Below, in pieces: positions 1 through 5,656 of a stretch of 5,746 nt of DNA (position 1 is its first letter; every line of letters starts with the position of its first letter). Position numbers and translations under genes: made by a program. Source of the stretch: Candidatus Sediminicultor sextus (GTDB taxonomy: Bacteria > Atribacterota > Phoenicimicrobiia > Phoenicimicrobiales > Phoenicimicrobiaceae). The notes below the pieces were generated by a model. It searched no databases, had not been told where the DNA came from, and was given only the letters and a program-made list of their open reading frames with translations. Location of the stretch: NCBI GenBank assembly GCA_014894735.1, contig JADBKX010000070.1, forward strand, positions 1 through 5,746, written 5' to 3'.

Positions 1-22
1 TCAAATAACCGTCTCCTGTCAT
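1..22 (-). other. Possible start of a downstream gene cut by the window edge
   Basis: Just after the transketolase stop the minus strand carries AGGAG (17 to 13), an 8-nt spacer and a TTG codon (4 to 2), about 21 nt past that stop. TTG also starts transketolase, so a co-transcribed next gene is plausible. An ATG at 22-20 also opens a frame to the edge but has no ribosome binding site before it. Too little is visible to name a product. Confidence 0.3.
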
Positions 23-25
23 GTA

Positions 26-1999
26 TTACAAGAGTTGAATGATTTTTTGAGCAATTTTCTCGGGAGTAAAACCGAAATAATCAGCTAATTGTTGGGCTGG
101 TGCACTCTTGCCAAAAGACTTCATAAACACGGTGTAATAAGAATCATTCAATAGCTGATACCAGCCCTGGCCGGTATTAGCTTCAATGACTACCCGAAGT
201 GCGTCTTTGGGTCCCAGGACCTCTTCTATATATCTTTTCTCCTGTCTTAAAAATTCTTCTCTGTCCGGAACAGATACTACCCGGCTGGTAATGCCGTTCA
301 CTTTTAAGATAGTATTTACCTTTACAGCTATCGAAACTTCACTGCCACTGGCCATTAATACCACCTGGGGAGCTTCTTTTTCTCGATGGGATATTATATA
401 ACCGCCCTGAGGAAATTCTTTTATACCACGATACTTTTCCAGATGAGGTAGATTCTGTCGGGATAAAACCAGGGCAGTAGGACCTTCTGTTCTTTTCAAA
501 ACTGCCTTCCAGGCTAATTTGGTCTCTTCTTCATCGGCAGGTCTGATGACTTTTAAATTAGGTATCATCCTTAAAGTTTCAAGCTGCTCCACCGGTTGAT
601 GAGTGGGACCGTCTTCTCCTGCCATGATAGAATCATGGGTAAAAATATAGATTACCGGAAGCTTCATCAGGGCAGCCATTCGAATAGCCGGACGCATATA
701 ATCAGAAAAGACAAAAAAGGTGGAACAGTATGGTCTGAATCCCTTGTGTGCTGCTATACCGTTAACCATCGCTCCCATCGCATGTTCCCTAACTCCAAAT
801 CTAAGGTTTCTGCCTGTAAAGTTGTCTTTTTGAACGTCTTCATAGTTATCAAGATAGGCTTTGGTAGAAGGAGATAAATCAGCTGAACCTCCGATAAGAT
901 AAGGAATTTTATCAGCAAGTTTATTCAGGATTATCGATGACGCTACTCGAGTAGCTACCGGAGATTTTATTTCTAGGCTATCCAGTTCCAAATCCTGAGG
1001 AATAGTCAAATTTATGGCTTTGTCCCATTGCTCTTTGAGGTCAGGATATTTTTGAGCCCATTGGGCAAATTTATTTTCCCACTCCTTTCTTTTTTTGGTA
1101 AGCTGTTTTTTTCTATCTTCAAAAAATTCTTTAACCTCAGATGAAACGTAAAATTTTTCCTCCAGAGGTAATCCTAAATTTCTCTTTAAACCCTTTACTT
1201 CTTCTTCGCCTAAAGGTGCGCCATGACAGTTGCAAGAATCTTGTTTGGTAGGGGCACCATAACCAATATGGGTTTTAGCTATAATCAAAGTGGGTTTGTC
1301 TTCAGTTTCTTTAGCTTTAATAATAGCTGCTTTAAATTCTTCAATGCTATGACCGTTAATGTGGTCAATGACTTTCCAATGATAAGCCCTAAACCTGTCG
1401 GCTACCGATTCGGTAAAAGTTGCGCTGGTCTTCCCAGCAAGGCAGATGCCATTATCATCATAGATAGCGATTAATTTTCCCAGACCCAGGTGGCCAGCCA
1501 GTGATGCGGCTTCAGAAGTAATGCCCTCCATCATACAGCCATCACCTAAAAGAGTATAAGTATGATGATCAACCATTTTATAATCCTCGGTATTAAACCT
1601 GGCCGCTAACATCTTTTCTGCCAGAGCCATTCCCACCGCATTGGCAAAACCCTGTCCTAATGGTCCGGTAGTCACTTCCACTCCGGGAGTTTCTCCATAT
1701 TCAGGATGACCGGGAGTTTTAGAATTAAGCTGTCTGAATTTTTTTAAATCATCTAAAGAAAGGTCATATCCCGAAAGATGCAACAGAGAATATAACCAGG
1801 CTGAACCATGTCCGGCAGAGAGCACAAAACGGTCTCGATCCGGCCAATCCGGGACAGCAGAATCGTATTTTAATACATCTCCAAAGAGTACTGCTCCAAT
1901 TTCAGCACAACCCAAAGGTAATCCCGGATGACCGGAATTAGCCTTTTCTATCATATCTACAGCCAATCCTCTTACTATATTAGCGATTCTATTAAACAA
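26..1999 (-). CDS. tkt: Transketolase, full length
   Basis: Transketolase moves a two-carbon ketol unit between sugar phosphates in the cytosolic non-oxidative pentose phosphate pathway, using TPP and a divalent metal. The 657-residue protein is of normal length with all three domains. Visible motifs are SGHPG (22-26), SAGHGS (61-66), TGPLGQG (111-117), the GDG of the TPP/metal site (152-154) with DDNGI (181-185), THIGYGAP (243-250) and the pyrimidine-domain VREHAMG (403-409), where E405 is the expected cofactor-activating glutamate. GEDGPTHQPVEQ (461-472) and the phosphate-binding SRQNLP (513-518) follow. The start is TTG; AAGGAGG lies upstream with a 10-nt spacer, and the N-terminus matches the family there. 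In the metal-site loop the usual acidic residue before Gly (ID/EG) is Ala188. It lies 179 bp after thiN, whose product makes its cofactor. Confidence 0.97.
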   Translation of the reverse strand: MFNRIANIVRGLAVDMIEKANSGHPGLPLGCAEIGAVLFGDVLKYDSAVPDWPDRDRFVLSAGHGSAWLYSLLHLSGYDLSLDDLKKFRQLNSKTPGHPEYGETPGVEVTTGPLGQGFANAVGMALAEKMLAARFNTEDYKMVDHHTYTLLGDGCMMEGITSEAASLAGHLGLGKLIAIYDDNGICLAGKTSATFTESVADRFRAYHWKVIDHINGHSIEEFKAAIIKAKETEDKPTLIIAKTHIGYGAPTKQDSCNCHGAPLGEEEVKGLKRNLGLPLEEKFYVSSEVKEFFEDRKKQLTKKRKEWENKFAQWAQKYPDLKEQWDKAINLTIPQDLELDSLEIKSPVATRVASSIILNKLADKIPYLIGGSADLSPSTKAYLDNYEDVQKDNFTGRNLRFGVREHAMGAMVNGIAAHKGFRPYCSTFFVFSDYMRPAIRMAALMKLPVIYIFTHDSIMAGEDGPTHQPVEQLETLRMIPNLKVIRPADEEETKLAWKAVLKRTEGPTALVLSRQNLPHLEKYRGIKEFPQGGYIISHREKEAPQVVLMASGSEVSIAVKVNTILKVNGITSRVVSVPDREEFLRQEKRYIEEVLGPKDALRVVIEANTGQGWYQLLNDSYYTVFMKSFGKSAPAQQLADYFGFTPEKIAQKIIQLL

Positions 2000-2040
2000 T
2001 TTAGAAATTCCTCCTTCTCTTCTGAATACTGATATTTAAT

Positions 2041-2069
2041 ATTTTACACTTATTTTTTTTCTTCTACAA
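2041..2069 (-). promoter_or_regulatory. Weak candidate promoter for tkt
   Basis: On the minus strand TTGTAG (2069-2064) and TAAAAT (2046-2041) are 17 bp apart, upstream of the tkt ribosome binding site at 2016-2010. The -10 matches consensus at five of six positions, the -35 at only three. The surrounding poly-A tract makes chance matches likely. If it is not real, tkt is probably transcribed by read-through from thiT-thiN. Confidence 0.25.
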
Positions 2070-2147
2070 ACTTTTTTGTTTCTTATACTTTATTATGAGT
2101 GTAAACTTTAGAGGGGGTATTTAGATAAAAAAGAAAATTACAAGCGG

Positions 2148-2162
2148 ACTAAATAATTTAGT
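2148..2162 (-). terminator. Short AT-rich palindrome after thiN, doubtful terminator
   Basis: ACTAAAT and ATTTAGT flank a single central base just after the thiN stop. As RNA this makes a short AU-rich stem of about six pairs. A T-rich stretch follows on the minus strand only after some 10 bases. It could partly end the thiT-thiN transcript, but its stability is too low for a firm call. Confidence 0.2.
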
Positions 2163-2178
2163 GGACCGTGTCCATGGA

Positions 2179-2832
2179 TTATTCCGACTGATCCAGAACA
2201 TATAATAATAAACCTTTCTCAACGGTAATAACAGCTTTTTCCTGCTCAATTATATTGCTAATACCTCTGGTCTTATATCTTAATAGGCTTCCTGATTCGA
2301 GCAAATATTTACATCCCGTTATGGTAACACCGGTAACCTTTTTATCTAAGGGAATCAAAGAAAGCCTTGCCCCTATTTTTTGAAAAAACACTTTTTCTCT
2401 ATCTATTATCCCCATTTCCAGTCCAGGTTCCTTGATAAATGCGGTTATCCCATTTCTAAAAGCATGTTCCAGGAGAAAGATATTGGCTAACTGCTGATCT
2501 AATCGCCCCCCTGCAAATCCGATGATAATAATATTATTAAAACCTCTTTCCCGACAATATTGGAGTGCCAGTTCACCATCAGTTTCGTCCTTTTCAACAG
2601 GGTATTTTAGAATCTTAGCTCCCATTTTTTCACAACGTTGATATTGTGCCCTGGTAAGCGAATCAAAATCACCTATAATCACATCGGGCAAAAAACCCAT
2701 GCTCTCTAATAACAAGGCTCCACCATCAGCAGCAACAAACAAGACATCTTTCCCTCCGATTAGTTTCTTATATTCTTCCTTATTCCCTTTTAATTCTCCG
2801 TTTAAGGCAATAACCACCTTATTCGTTGACAT
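2179..2832 (-). CDS. thiN: Thiamine pyrophosphokinase
   Basis: ThiN transfers pyrophosphate from ATP to thiamine, giving the active cofactor TPP and AMP in the cytosol. The 217-residue length is normal. The N-terminal catalytic domain shows AADGGA (34-39), PDVIIGDFDS (49-58, acidic Mg/ATP site), EKDETDGELAL (80-90) and GFAGGRLDQ (105-113). The C-terminal beta-rich thiamine-binding domain includes SLIPLD, GVTITGCKY and TRGISN. Most relatives have His after GGRLD; here it is Gln113, while the acidic residues are intact. The ATG is preceded by AGAGG, which overlaps the thiT stop region. The two genes are 11 bp apart, so translational coupling is likely. Together with thiT it forms a salvage pair under the TPP riboswitch. 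Confidence 0.95.
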   Translation of the reverse strand: MSTNKVVIALNGELKGNKEEYKKLIGGKDVLFVAADGGALLLESMGFLPDVIIGDFDSLTRAQYQRCEKMGAKILKYPVEKDETDGELALQYCRERGFNNIIIIGFAGGRLDQQLANIFLLEHAFRNGITAFIKEPGLEMGIIDREKVFFQKIGARLSLIPLDKKVTGVTITGCKYLLESGSLLRYKTRGISNIIEQEKAVITVEKGLLLYVLDQSE

Positions 2833-2843
2833 AAATTATCCTC

Positions 2844-3398
2844 TCATCTTTCGTTTTTGCCCTCTTTAATTACCATATTCTTTAGTAACGGTATTATAAT
2901 TATATAACTTAGCAACAGCGATGGCAAAAGGTAACTGATATTATATATTGCTGAATATACCCATGGACTTTGACCTACCGGAGCATACTGAGCAAAAAAT
3001 ATAATCCCGGAAAGAAAGTGGCTAATAAACCTTCCCAGTCCACCAGTAAAGACAGCTAATAATAACCAGCCATACGTTCTACCCTTTGCCTTTAAATTAA
3101 TCTTGTTTGAGAATATTCCTGCTAATCCAACCAGCATGTAAGGTAAAGGATAATCTAATACCAGCTGCGCTGGATGAATAATGAAAGGACCAAGTGCTAA
3201 TTGAACTAAACCATATACTACTCCAGCCATCATACCCGGGCCAGCCCCCCAACGCAAAGCTATAATTAAAATCGGCAGCATTTCGAGGCTAACCGACCCC
3301 CCCTGAGGCATCCTCCATAAAGGAATAAAATTTAAAATAGCAGCCAATGCCACCGCCATACCAATCTCTGCCATAATTCTTACTTGATTTCTTTTCAT
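2844..3398 (-). CDS. thiT: ThiT, thiamine-specific S component of an ECF transporter
   Basis: ThiT (YuaJ family) is the membrane protein that binds thiamine for an energy-coupling factor transporter. The shared EcfA/EcfA'/EcfT module is not in this window. The 184-residue protein is very hydrophobic, with about six membrane segments (roughly 10-28, 36-50, 53-70, 79-97, 110-132, 148-172). Family hallmarks are MPQGGSVSLEMLPI (30-43), HPAQLVLDYPL (75-85), GRFISHFLSG (122-131), YAPVGQSPW (138-146) and YSAIYNISY (148-156). The Trp, His, Tyr and Asn residues in these segments correspond to thiamine-contacting positions known for ThiT. AAAGGGG lies 8 nt before the ATG. The gene directly follows the TPP riboswitch terminator and overlaps the thiN ribosome-binding region. 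Confidence 0.96.
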   Translation of the reverse strand: MKRNQVRIMAEIGMAVALAAILNFIPLWRMPQGGSVSLEMLPILIIALRWGAGPGMMAGVVYGLVQLALGPFIIHPAQLVLDYPLPYMLVGLAGIFSNKINLKAKGRTYGWLLLAVFTGGLGRFISHFLSGIIFFAQYAPVGQSPWVYSAIYNISYLLPSLLLSYIIIIPLLKNMVIKEGKNER

Positions 3399-3437
3399 TA
3401 TAAATTCCCCTTTCTTTTAAAGTAATTTATTTTAAAT

Positions 3438-3479
3438 AAAAAAACCGCAGACCTGATCTTTTAATCAAAACTGCGGTTT
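3438..3479 (-). terminator. Rho-independent terminator of the TPP riboswitch
   Basis: On the minus strand AAACCGCAG (3479-3471) pairs perfectly with CTGCGGTTT (3450-3442), and the T run continues to 3438, giving seven T residues in a row. Inside the loop TGAT and ATCA can pair further. The loop also holds AGATCAGGT (3459-3451), a perfect complement of the aptamer core ACCTGATCT (3531-3523). That gives an alternative pairing that would compete with aptamer folding and hinder terminator formation when TPP is absent. The hairpin lies between aptamer and thiT ribosome binding site, as expected for transcriptional control. Confidence 0.9.
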
Positions 3480-3499
3480 AATCAAAACACTGTTGTTTT

Positions 3500-3582
3500 A
3501 ATTCCCTACGCTGGCATTACCCAGATCAGGTTTTAAGGGTCTGTTTACTAAAAACACTCTCAGCCTTAATAAGCTCCCCTAT
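3500..3582 (-). ncRNA. TPP (THI-element) riboswitch aptamer
   Basis: The minus-strand RNA holds all conserved thi-box blocks in order: GGGGAGC (3579-3573), CTGAGA (3563-3558), GACCC (3541-3537), ACCTGATC (3531-3524), the hairpin CTGGGTAATGCCAG (3524-3511) and GCGTAGGGAA (3511-3502). TPP binding should stabilise this fold and leave the downstream terminator free to form, shutting off thiT-thiN. A linker hairpin AAAACA/TGTTTT (3499-3484) separates aptamer and terminator. No strong promoter is visible upstream; TAGAAT at 3594-3589 could be a -10, but its -35 is poor. Confidence 0.95.
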
Positions 3583-3609
3583 TGTATTATTCTATTTTTT
3601 AATCCATTT

Positions 3610-3629
3610 AAAATGGCTGGCCCCATTTT
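3610..3629 (-). terminator. Hairpin after the RRM gene, possible terminator
   Basis: AAAATGG and CCATTTT form a 7-bp stem around a 6-nt loop about 30 bp past the RRM stop. On the gene's strand only four T residues end the stem and no longer U-tract follows, so termination may be weak. On the plus strand it is followed by T residues, but no plus-strand gene is seen. The same bases complement the start of the RRM leader. Confidence 0.35.
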
Positions 3630-3658
3630 TTTAGATATATTAAGTGTAAAATACTAAA

Positions 3659-3919
3659 TTAGTATCTGCGGTATTCGCTTCTTGGTCTTGGTGGACGGGC
3701 TTCGTCAATCTTCAAAGGACGATCTTCGAAATCGGTATTATTTAAACCATCTTTGGCTTTTTTAGCTTCTTCCGGAGAAGACATTTCTATAAATCCAAAG
3801 CCTTTTCCTTCGATGATGTTGACACTCTTAACTTCACCATAAGCCGAGAAAAGTTCTTTCAATTTATCATTATTTACAGAATACTTAAGATTTCCGACAT
3901 ATAATTTACTACCTTCCAT
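3659..3919 (-). CDS. Small single-RRM RNA-binding protein
   Basis: This 86-residue protein is one RNA recognition motif plus a short basic tail. RNP2 is LYVGNL (6-11) and RNP1 is KGFGFIEM (39-46), with the aromatic RNA-stacking residues Y7, F41 and F43 in place. The tail RPPRPRSEYRRY (75-86) is rich in Arg and Pro. It resembles cyanobacterial and other bacterial RNA-binding Rbp proteins, several of which are cold- or stress-induced RNA chaperones; the exact RNA target here is unknown. The ATG at 3919 is chosen because AGGAGG lies 8 nt before it and the RRM fold begins at once. The frame stays open upstream to a TTG at 4051, but that part has no ribosome binding site and overlaps structured leader. 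It has its own promoter and a long leader able to mask the ribosome binding site. Confidence 0.93.
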   Translation of the reverse strand: MEGSKLYVGNLKYSVNNDKLKELFSAYGEVKSVNIIEGKGFGFIEMSSPEEAKKAKDGLNNTDFEDRPLKIDEARPPRPRSEYRRY

Positions 3920-3924
3920 ATTTC

Positions 3925-3985
3925 CTACCTCCTTTTCGTTATTATTTCTCTTTAGTCCAATAACGTTTCTTCTAGGAGGTAGAAG
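3925..3985 (-). promoter_or_regulatory. Leader hairpin that can mask the RRM ribosome binding site
   Basis: In the RRM mRNA, CTACCTCCT (3982-3974) is a perfect 9-nt complement of AGGAGGTAG (3933-3925), which contains the Shine-Dalgarno sequence. Inside that helix CGTTATT (3965-3959) pairs perfectly with AATAACG (3943-3937), leaving a 15-nt loop. The anti-SD bases also lie in a smaller perfect hairpin, CTTCTA-CCTCC-TAGAAG (3985-3969), with CCTCC as its loop. The two folds exclude each other, giving translation-off and translation-on states. Temperature, RRM self-binding or another factor could choose between them; the trigger is not visible. Confidence 0.7.
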
Positions 3986-4031
3986 CAAAATAGTGATTCC
4001 AACCTCTTTAACGATAACATTATTTAAACAC

Positions 4032-4094
4032 AAGAGATCCCTCACAAACAATCTCTGTTTTCAGAGGATTAATGGATTGTTTTTAGCATCTCTT
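4032..4094 (-). promoter_or_regulatory. Second structured hairpin in the RRM leader
   Basis: AAGAGAT (4094-4088) pairs perfectly with ATCTCTT (4038-4032). Inside, AAACAATC (4082-4075) pairs with GATTGTTT (4053-4046), and a short CTG/CAG-type helix is capped by an AAAA loop. This makes a long, interrupted stem-loop in the first half of the untranslated leader, upstream of the SD-masking element. Its job is not evident; it could stabilise the RNA or bind protein. Confidence 0.5.
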
Positions 4095-4138
4095 TTAAGT
4101 AAGAAGGACCAGCCATTAATATTAACTTTTTCTACTAT

Positions 4139-4166
4139 ATTGTACCTCTTTCCAAAATTTTGTCAA
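4139..4166 (-). promoter_or_regulatory. Near-consensus housekeeping promoter for the RRM gene
   Basis: The minus strand has a perfect -35 TTGACA (4166-4161) and -10 TACAAT (4144-4139), five of six to consensus, spaced by 16 bp. It lies about 53 bp past the end of the Sir2 gene. Initiation is expected near 4132, giving a leader of about 210 nt before the RRM start codon, unusually long for an 86-residue protein. Confidence 0.75.
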
Positions 4167-4218
4167 ATTTTTTATTAAAATATTGATAAGAAAGGGGTGG
4201 TTCTATATTTAATTCTAA

Positions 4219-4983
4219 CTACTTTCTTCTCAAGACTTCTATAACTGCCGGTAAAAAATCACAGACATCTTCCTTGACCACTACCTCAGCTAAATAGTCC
4301 AGGTGGGTAGACATAAAATTAACAATGATTAATTTACCTCCTCTATCCAGACAATATTGGGGTAACATATTCACCGGGCTAACCTGGAGTGATGAACCGA
4401 CAGTCAGCATTAAATCTGCTCGCATAGATTCAAAGATAGCAGGATCTAAATTAGGAAGCATCTCGCCAAACAGGACTACATTTGGTTTAAACACTCCGCC
4501 ACATTCACAATAGGGAACTTTCTCTTCACTTGTTTCTATCTTTTTCAGTAATACCTCCGAAGAAATCACCTTTCCACATTTTCGGCAAACAGCTTCTCTT
4601 AAAGTGCCATGAACTTCAATAATTTCCCTCGAACCTGCCCTCTGATGAAGGTTATCGATATTTTGGGTAATGAGGCATTTAACATAACCCATCTCTTCCA
4701 ACCGGGCAATGGCTTTATGTGCAGGATTGGGAGAAACGCGAGATAACATTTCAATACGAGGTCGATAAAAATGATAAAAACGCTGTGGGTTTTCCTTAAA
4801 TGCTGCTATGGAGGTAACTTTAAAAGGGTCTACCTTCTCCCAGATGCCTTTACCGGGGGTCCTAAAATCTGCTATTCCCGACCCAGTGCTTACTCCCGCT
4901 CCGGTTAATACAACTGTATATTTAGATTCTTTAATTAACTCTGCTACCTGATTTACTTTTTCTTCATCAATTATCTTCTCCAT
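4219..4983 (-). CDS. cobB: Sir2-family NAD-dependent protein deacylase (sirtuin)
   Basis: Sirtuins remove acetyl or other acyl groups from lysines using NAD+, releasing nicotinamide and O-acyl-ADP-ribose; bacterial targets include acetyl-CoA synthetase. The 254-residue protein has the Rossmann NAD site TGAGVSTGSGIADFR (27-41), TQNIDNLHQRAG (106-117), the catalytic His in EVHG (His125), a zinc ribbon with Cys133, Cys136, Cys159 and Cys161, and KPNVVLFGE (166-174), GSS (196-198) and VN (221-222) at the ribose site. The VSTGSGIADF form and overall layout resemble class U bacterial sirtuins such as that of Thermotoga. The last two zinc ligands are spaced CxC, a common variant. AAGG lies 8 nt before the ATG. 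It follows csaA by 37 bp, probably in one transcript. No convincing terminator follows. Confidence 0.95.
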   Translation of the reverse strand: MEKIIDEEKVNQVAELIKESKYTVVLTGAGVSTGSGIADFRTPGKGIWEKVDPFKVTSIAAFKENPQRFYHFYRPRIEMLSRVSPNPAHKAIARLEEMGYVKCLITQNIDNLHQRAGSREIIEVHGTLREAVCRKCGKVISSEVLLKKIETSEEKVPYCECGGVFKPNVVLFGEMLPNLDPAIFESMRADLMLTVGSSLQVSPVNMLPQYCLDRGGKLIIVNFMSTHLDYLAEVVVKEDVCDFLPAVIEVLRRK

Positions 4984-5020
4984 TTAAATTACCTTTAATT
5001 TTGAAGTTTTTCAACTTATT

Positions 5021-5350
5021 CTACCCTATTTTATAGCCTAAAGGAGCTTCTCGGTCAGGCTGAAGCAGAATAACTTCTCCATCCTCTTTCATTACTCCTA
5101 AAATTAAAACTTCTGATTTAAGCCCGGCTATCCTTTTAGGAGGAAAATTAACTACCGCCACAATCTGTCGGTTAAGCAAATCTTCTTTAGAATATAATTT
5201 AGTAATCTGGGCAGAAGAGACCTTTATACCTAACTCTCCAAAATCAATCTTTACTTTATAGGAAGGATTCCTTGCCTCTTCTAAATCTTTTACTTCAATT
5301 ATCTTTCCAATCCGGATATCTATTTTTTGAAAATCTTCAAATGTTACCAT
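5021..5350 (-). CDS. csaA: CsaA-like tRNA-binding-domain protein
   Basis: The 109-residue protein is a stand-alone OB-fold tRNA-binding domain of the CsaA/Trbp111 type, usually a homodimer. CsaA has been described as an export-related chaperone and also binds tRNA, so its role is not settled. Family motifs are DFQKIDIRIGKI (6-17), EARNPSYKVKIDFGELG (25-41), SSAQIT (45-50), AVVNFPPKRIAG (65-76), SEVLILG (79-85) and LLQPD (94-98). The length is typical for CsaA and too short for a MetRS. The chosen ATG begins exactly where family members do, but has no ribosome binding site at normal distance. A GAGG 19 nt upstream better fits an in-frame ATG-AAA-TAG just before it. It leads the Sir2 gene. Confidence 0.92.
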   Translation of the reverse strand: MVTFEDFQKIDIRIGKIIEVKDLEEARNPSYKVKIDFGELGIKVSSAQITKLYSKEDLLNRQIVAVVNFPPKRIAGLKSEVLILGVMKEDGEVILLQPDREAPLGYKIG

Positions 5351-5356
5351 AATTTT

Positions 5357-5365
5357 CTATTTCAT
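5357..5365 (-). other. Two-codon in-frame mini-ORF before csaA
   Basis: ATG AAA TAG lies in the csaA frame, two codons before its ATG. GAGG (5373-5370) sits 4 nt before this ATG, so the only ribosome binding site here seems placed for the mini-ORF. It could be a start-stop element, with csaA reached by re-initiation, or an ancestral start lost to a nonsense codon. Confidence 0.35.
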
Positions 5366-5394
5366 CCGTCCTCTTTTTTCTTGAGTATATTTAC

Positions 5395-5404
5395 ATTTTA
5401 TCAC
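5395..5404 (-). promoter_or_regulatory. Candidate extended -10 promoter for csaA-sir2
   Basis: TG-A-TAAAAT on the minus strand (5403-5395) is an extended -10 sequence, five of six to consensus in the hexamer. The region 17 bp upstream reads CTTTTA, a poor -35, which extended -10 promoters can tolerate. Transcription would begin near 5388, about 38 nt before the csaA ATG. AT-rich DNA makes chance matches common. Confidence 0.35.
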
Positions 5405-5446
5405 AAATTAAATTAAATAAAAGATATAACCAAAAGAGAGAGCCAA

Positions 5447-5489
5447 AGCAGGACTAAGTCTTGCTCCCTTCTGATGAAGACTTAGTGCT
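5447..5489. repeat. Inverted repeat with two alternative folds
   Basis: ACTAAGTCTT (5453-5462) and AAGACTTAGT (5477-5486) are perfect 10-bp inverted arms around a 14-nt loop, extended outward by AGC/GCT (5447-5449, 5487-5489) with a 3-nt bulge. On plus-strand RNA the left arm can also fold alone as AGCAGGAC-TAA-GTCTTGCT (5447-5465), eight pairs including one G-U. No clear U-tract follows on either strand. It may be a terminator, an operator or a scar of a lost element. Confidence 0.6.
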
Positions 5490-5656
5490 ATCGGAAGCGA
5501 CCCTATTAAATACTACAAGAAATTCGATTAATATATTCATATTCTATTAATAAGTACTAATTTTAAAATTATACTTCATTCTTTTTTATTTTTATATTTC
5601 TACATATAAATAGATATTTTATTATAAATTGCTTCTTCTTTTATTGAGAGCATTCC

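Larger units (their letters stand above)
5351..5656. other. Gene-free AT-rich spacer
   Basis: I find no credible gene in these 306 bases on either strand. The stretch holds the mini-ORF before csaA, a weak candidate promoter for csaA, and the inverted repeat at 5447-5489. From about 5500 to 5640 it is very AT-rich with no recognisable motif. It probably results in part from loss of the gene whose beginning remains at the right edge. Confidence 0.6.

Noticed and set aside
186..1474. Plus-strand open frames inside transketolase
   Set aside because: They lie antisense to a well-conserved enzyme gene, lack ribosome binding sites and resemble no family.
2040..3653. 13-nt exact inverted match TATTTTACACTTA (2040-2052) with 3641-3653
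   Set aside because: In AT-rich DNA of this length one such match is expected by chance, and the two sites share no clear context.
3920..4051. N-terminal extension of the RRM protein from a TTG at 4051
   Set aside because: The frame is open, but there is no ribosome binding site, the added residues do not resemble RRM proteins, and the bases are explained by leader hairpins and the strong SD at 3928-3933.
3993..4178. Plus-strand 61-codon open frame over the RRM leader
   Set aside because: No ribosome binding site or recognisable protein; the stretch is explained by promoter and leader structure of the minus-strand gene.
4325..4513. Plus-strand open frame inside the Sir2 gene
   Set aside because: Antisense shadow of a conserved coding region with no supporting signal.
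5471..5498. Hammerhead ribozyme suggested by CTGATGA on the plus strand
   Set aside because: The required GAAA after stem II and a suitable cleavage-site stem arrangement are absent; only the heptamer matches.
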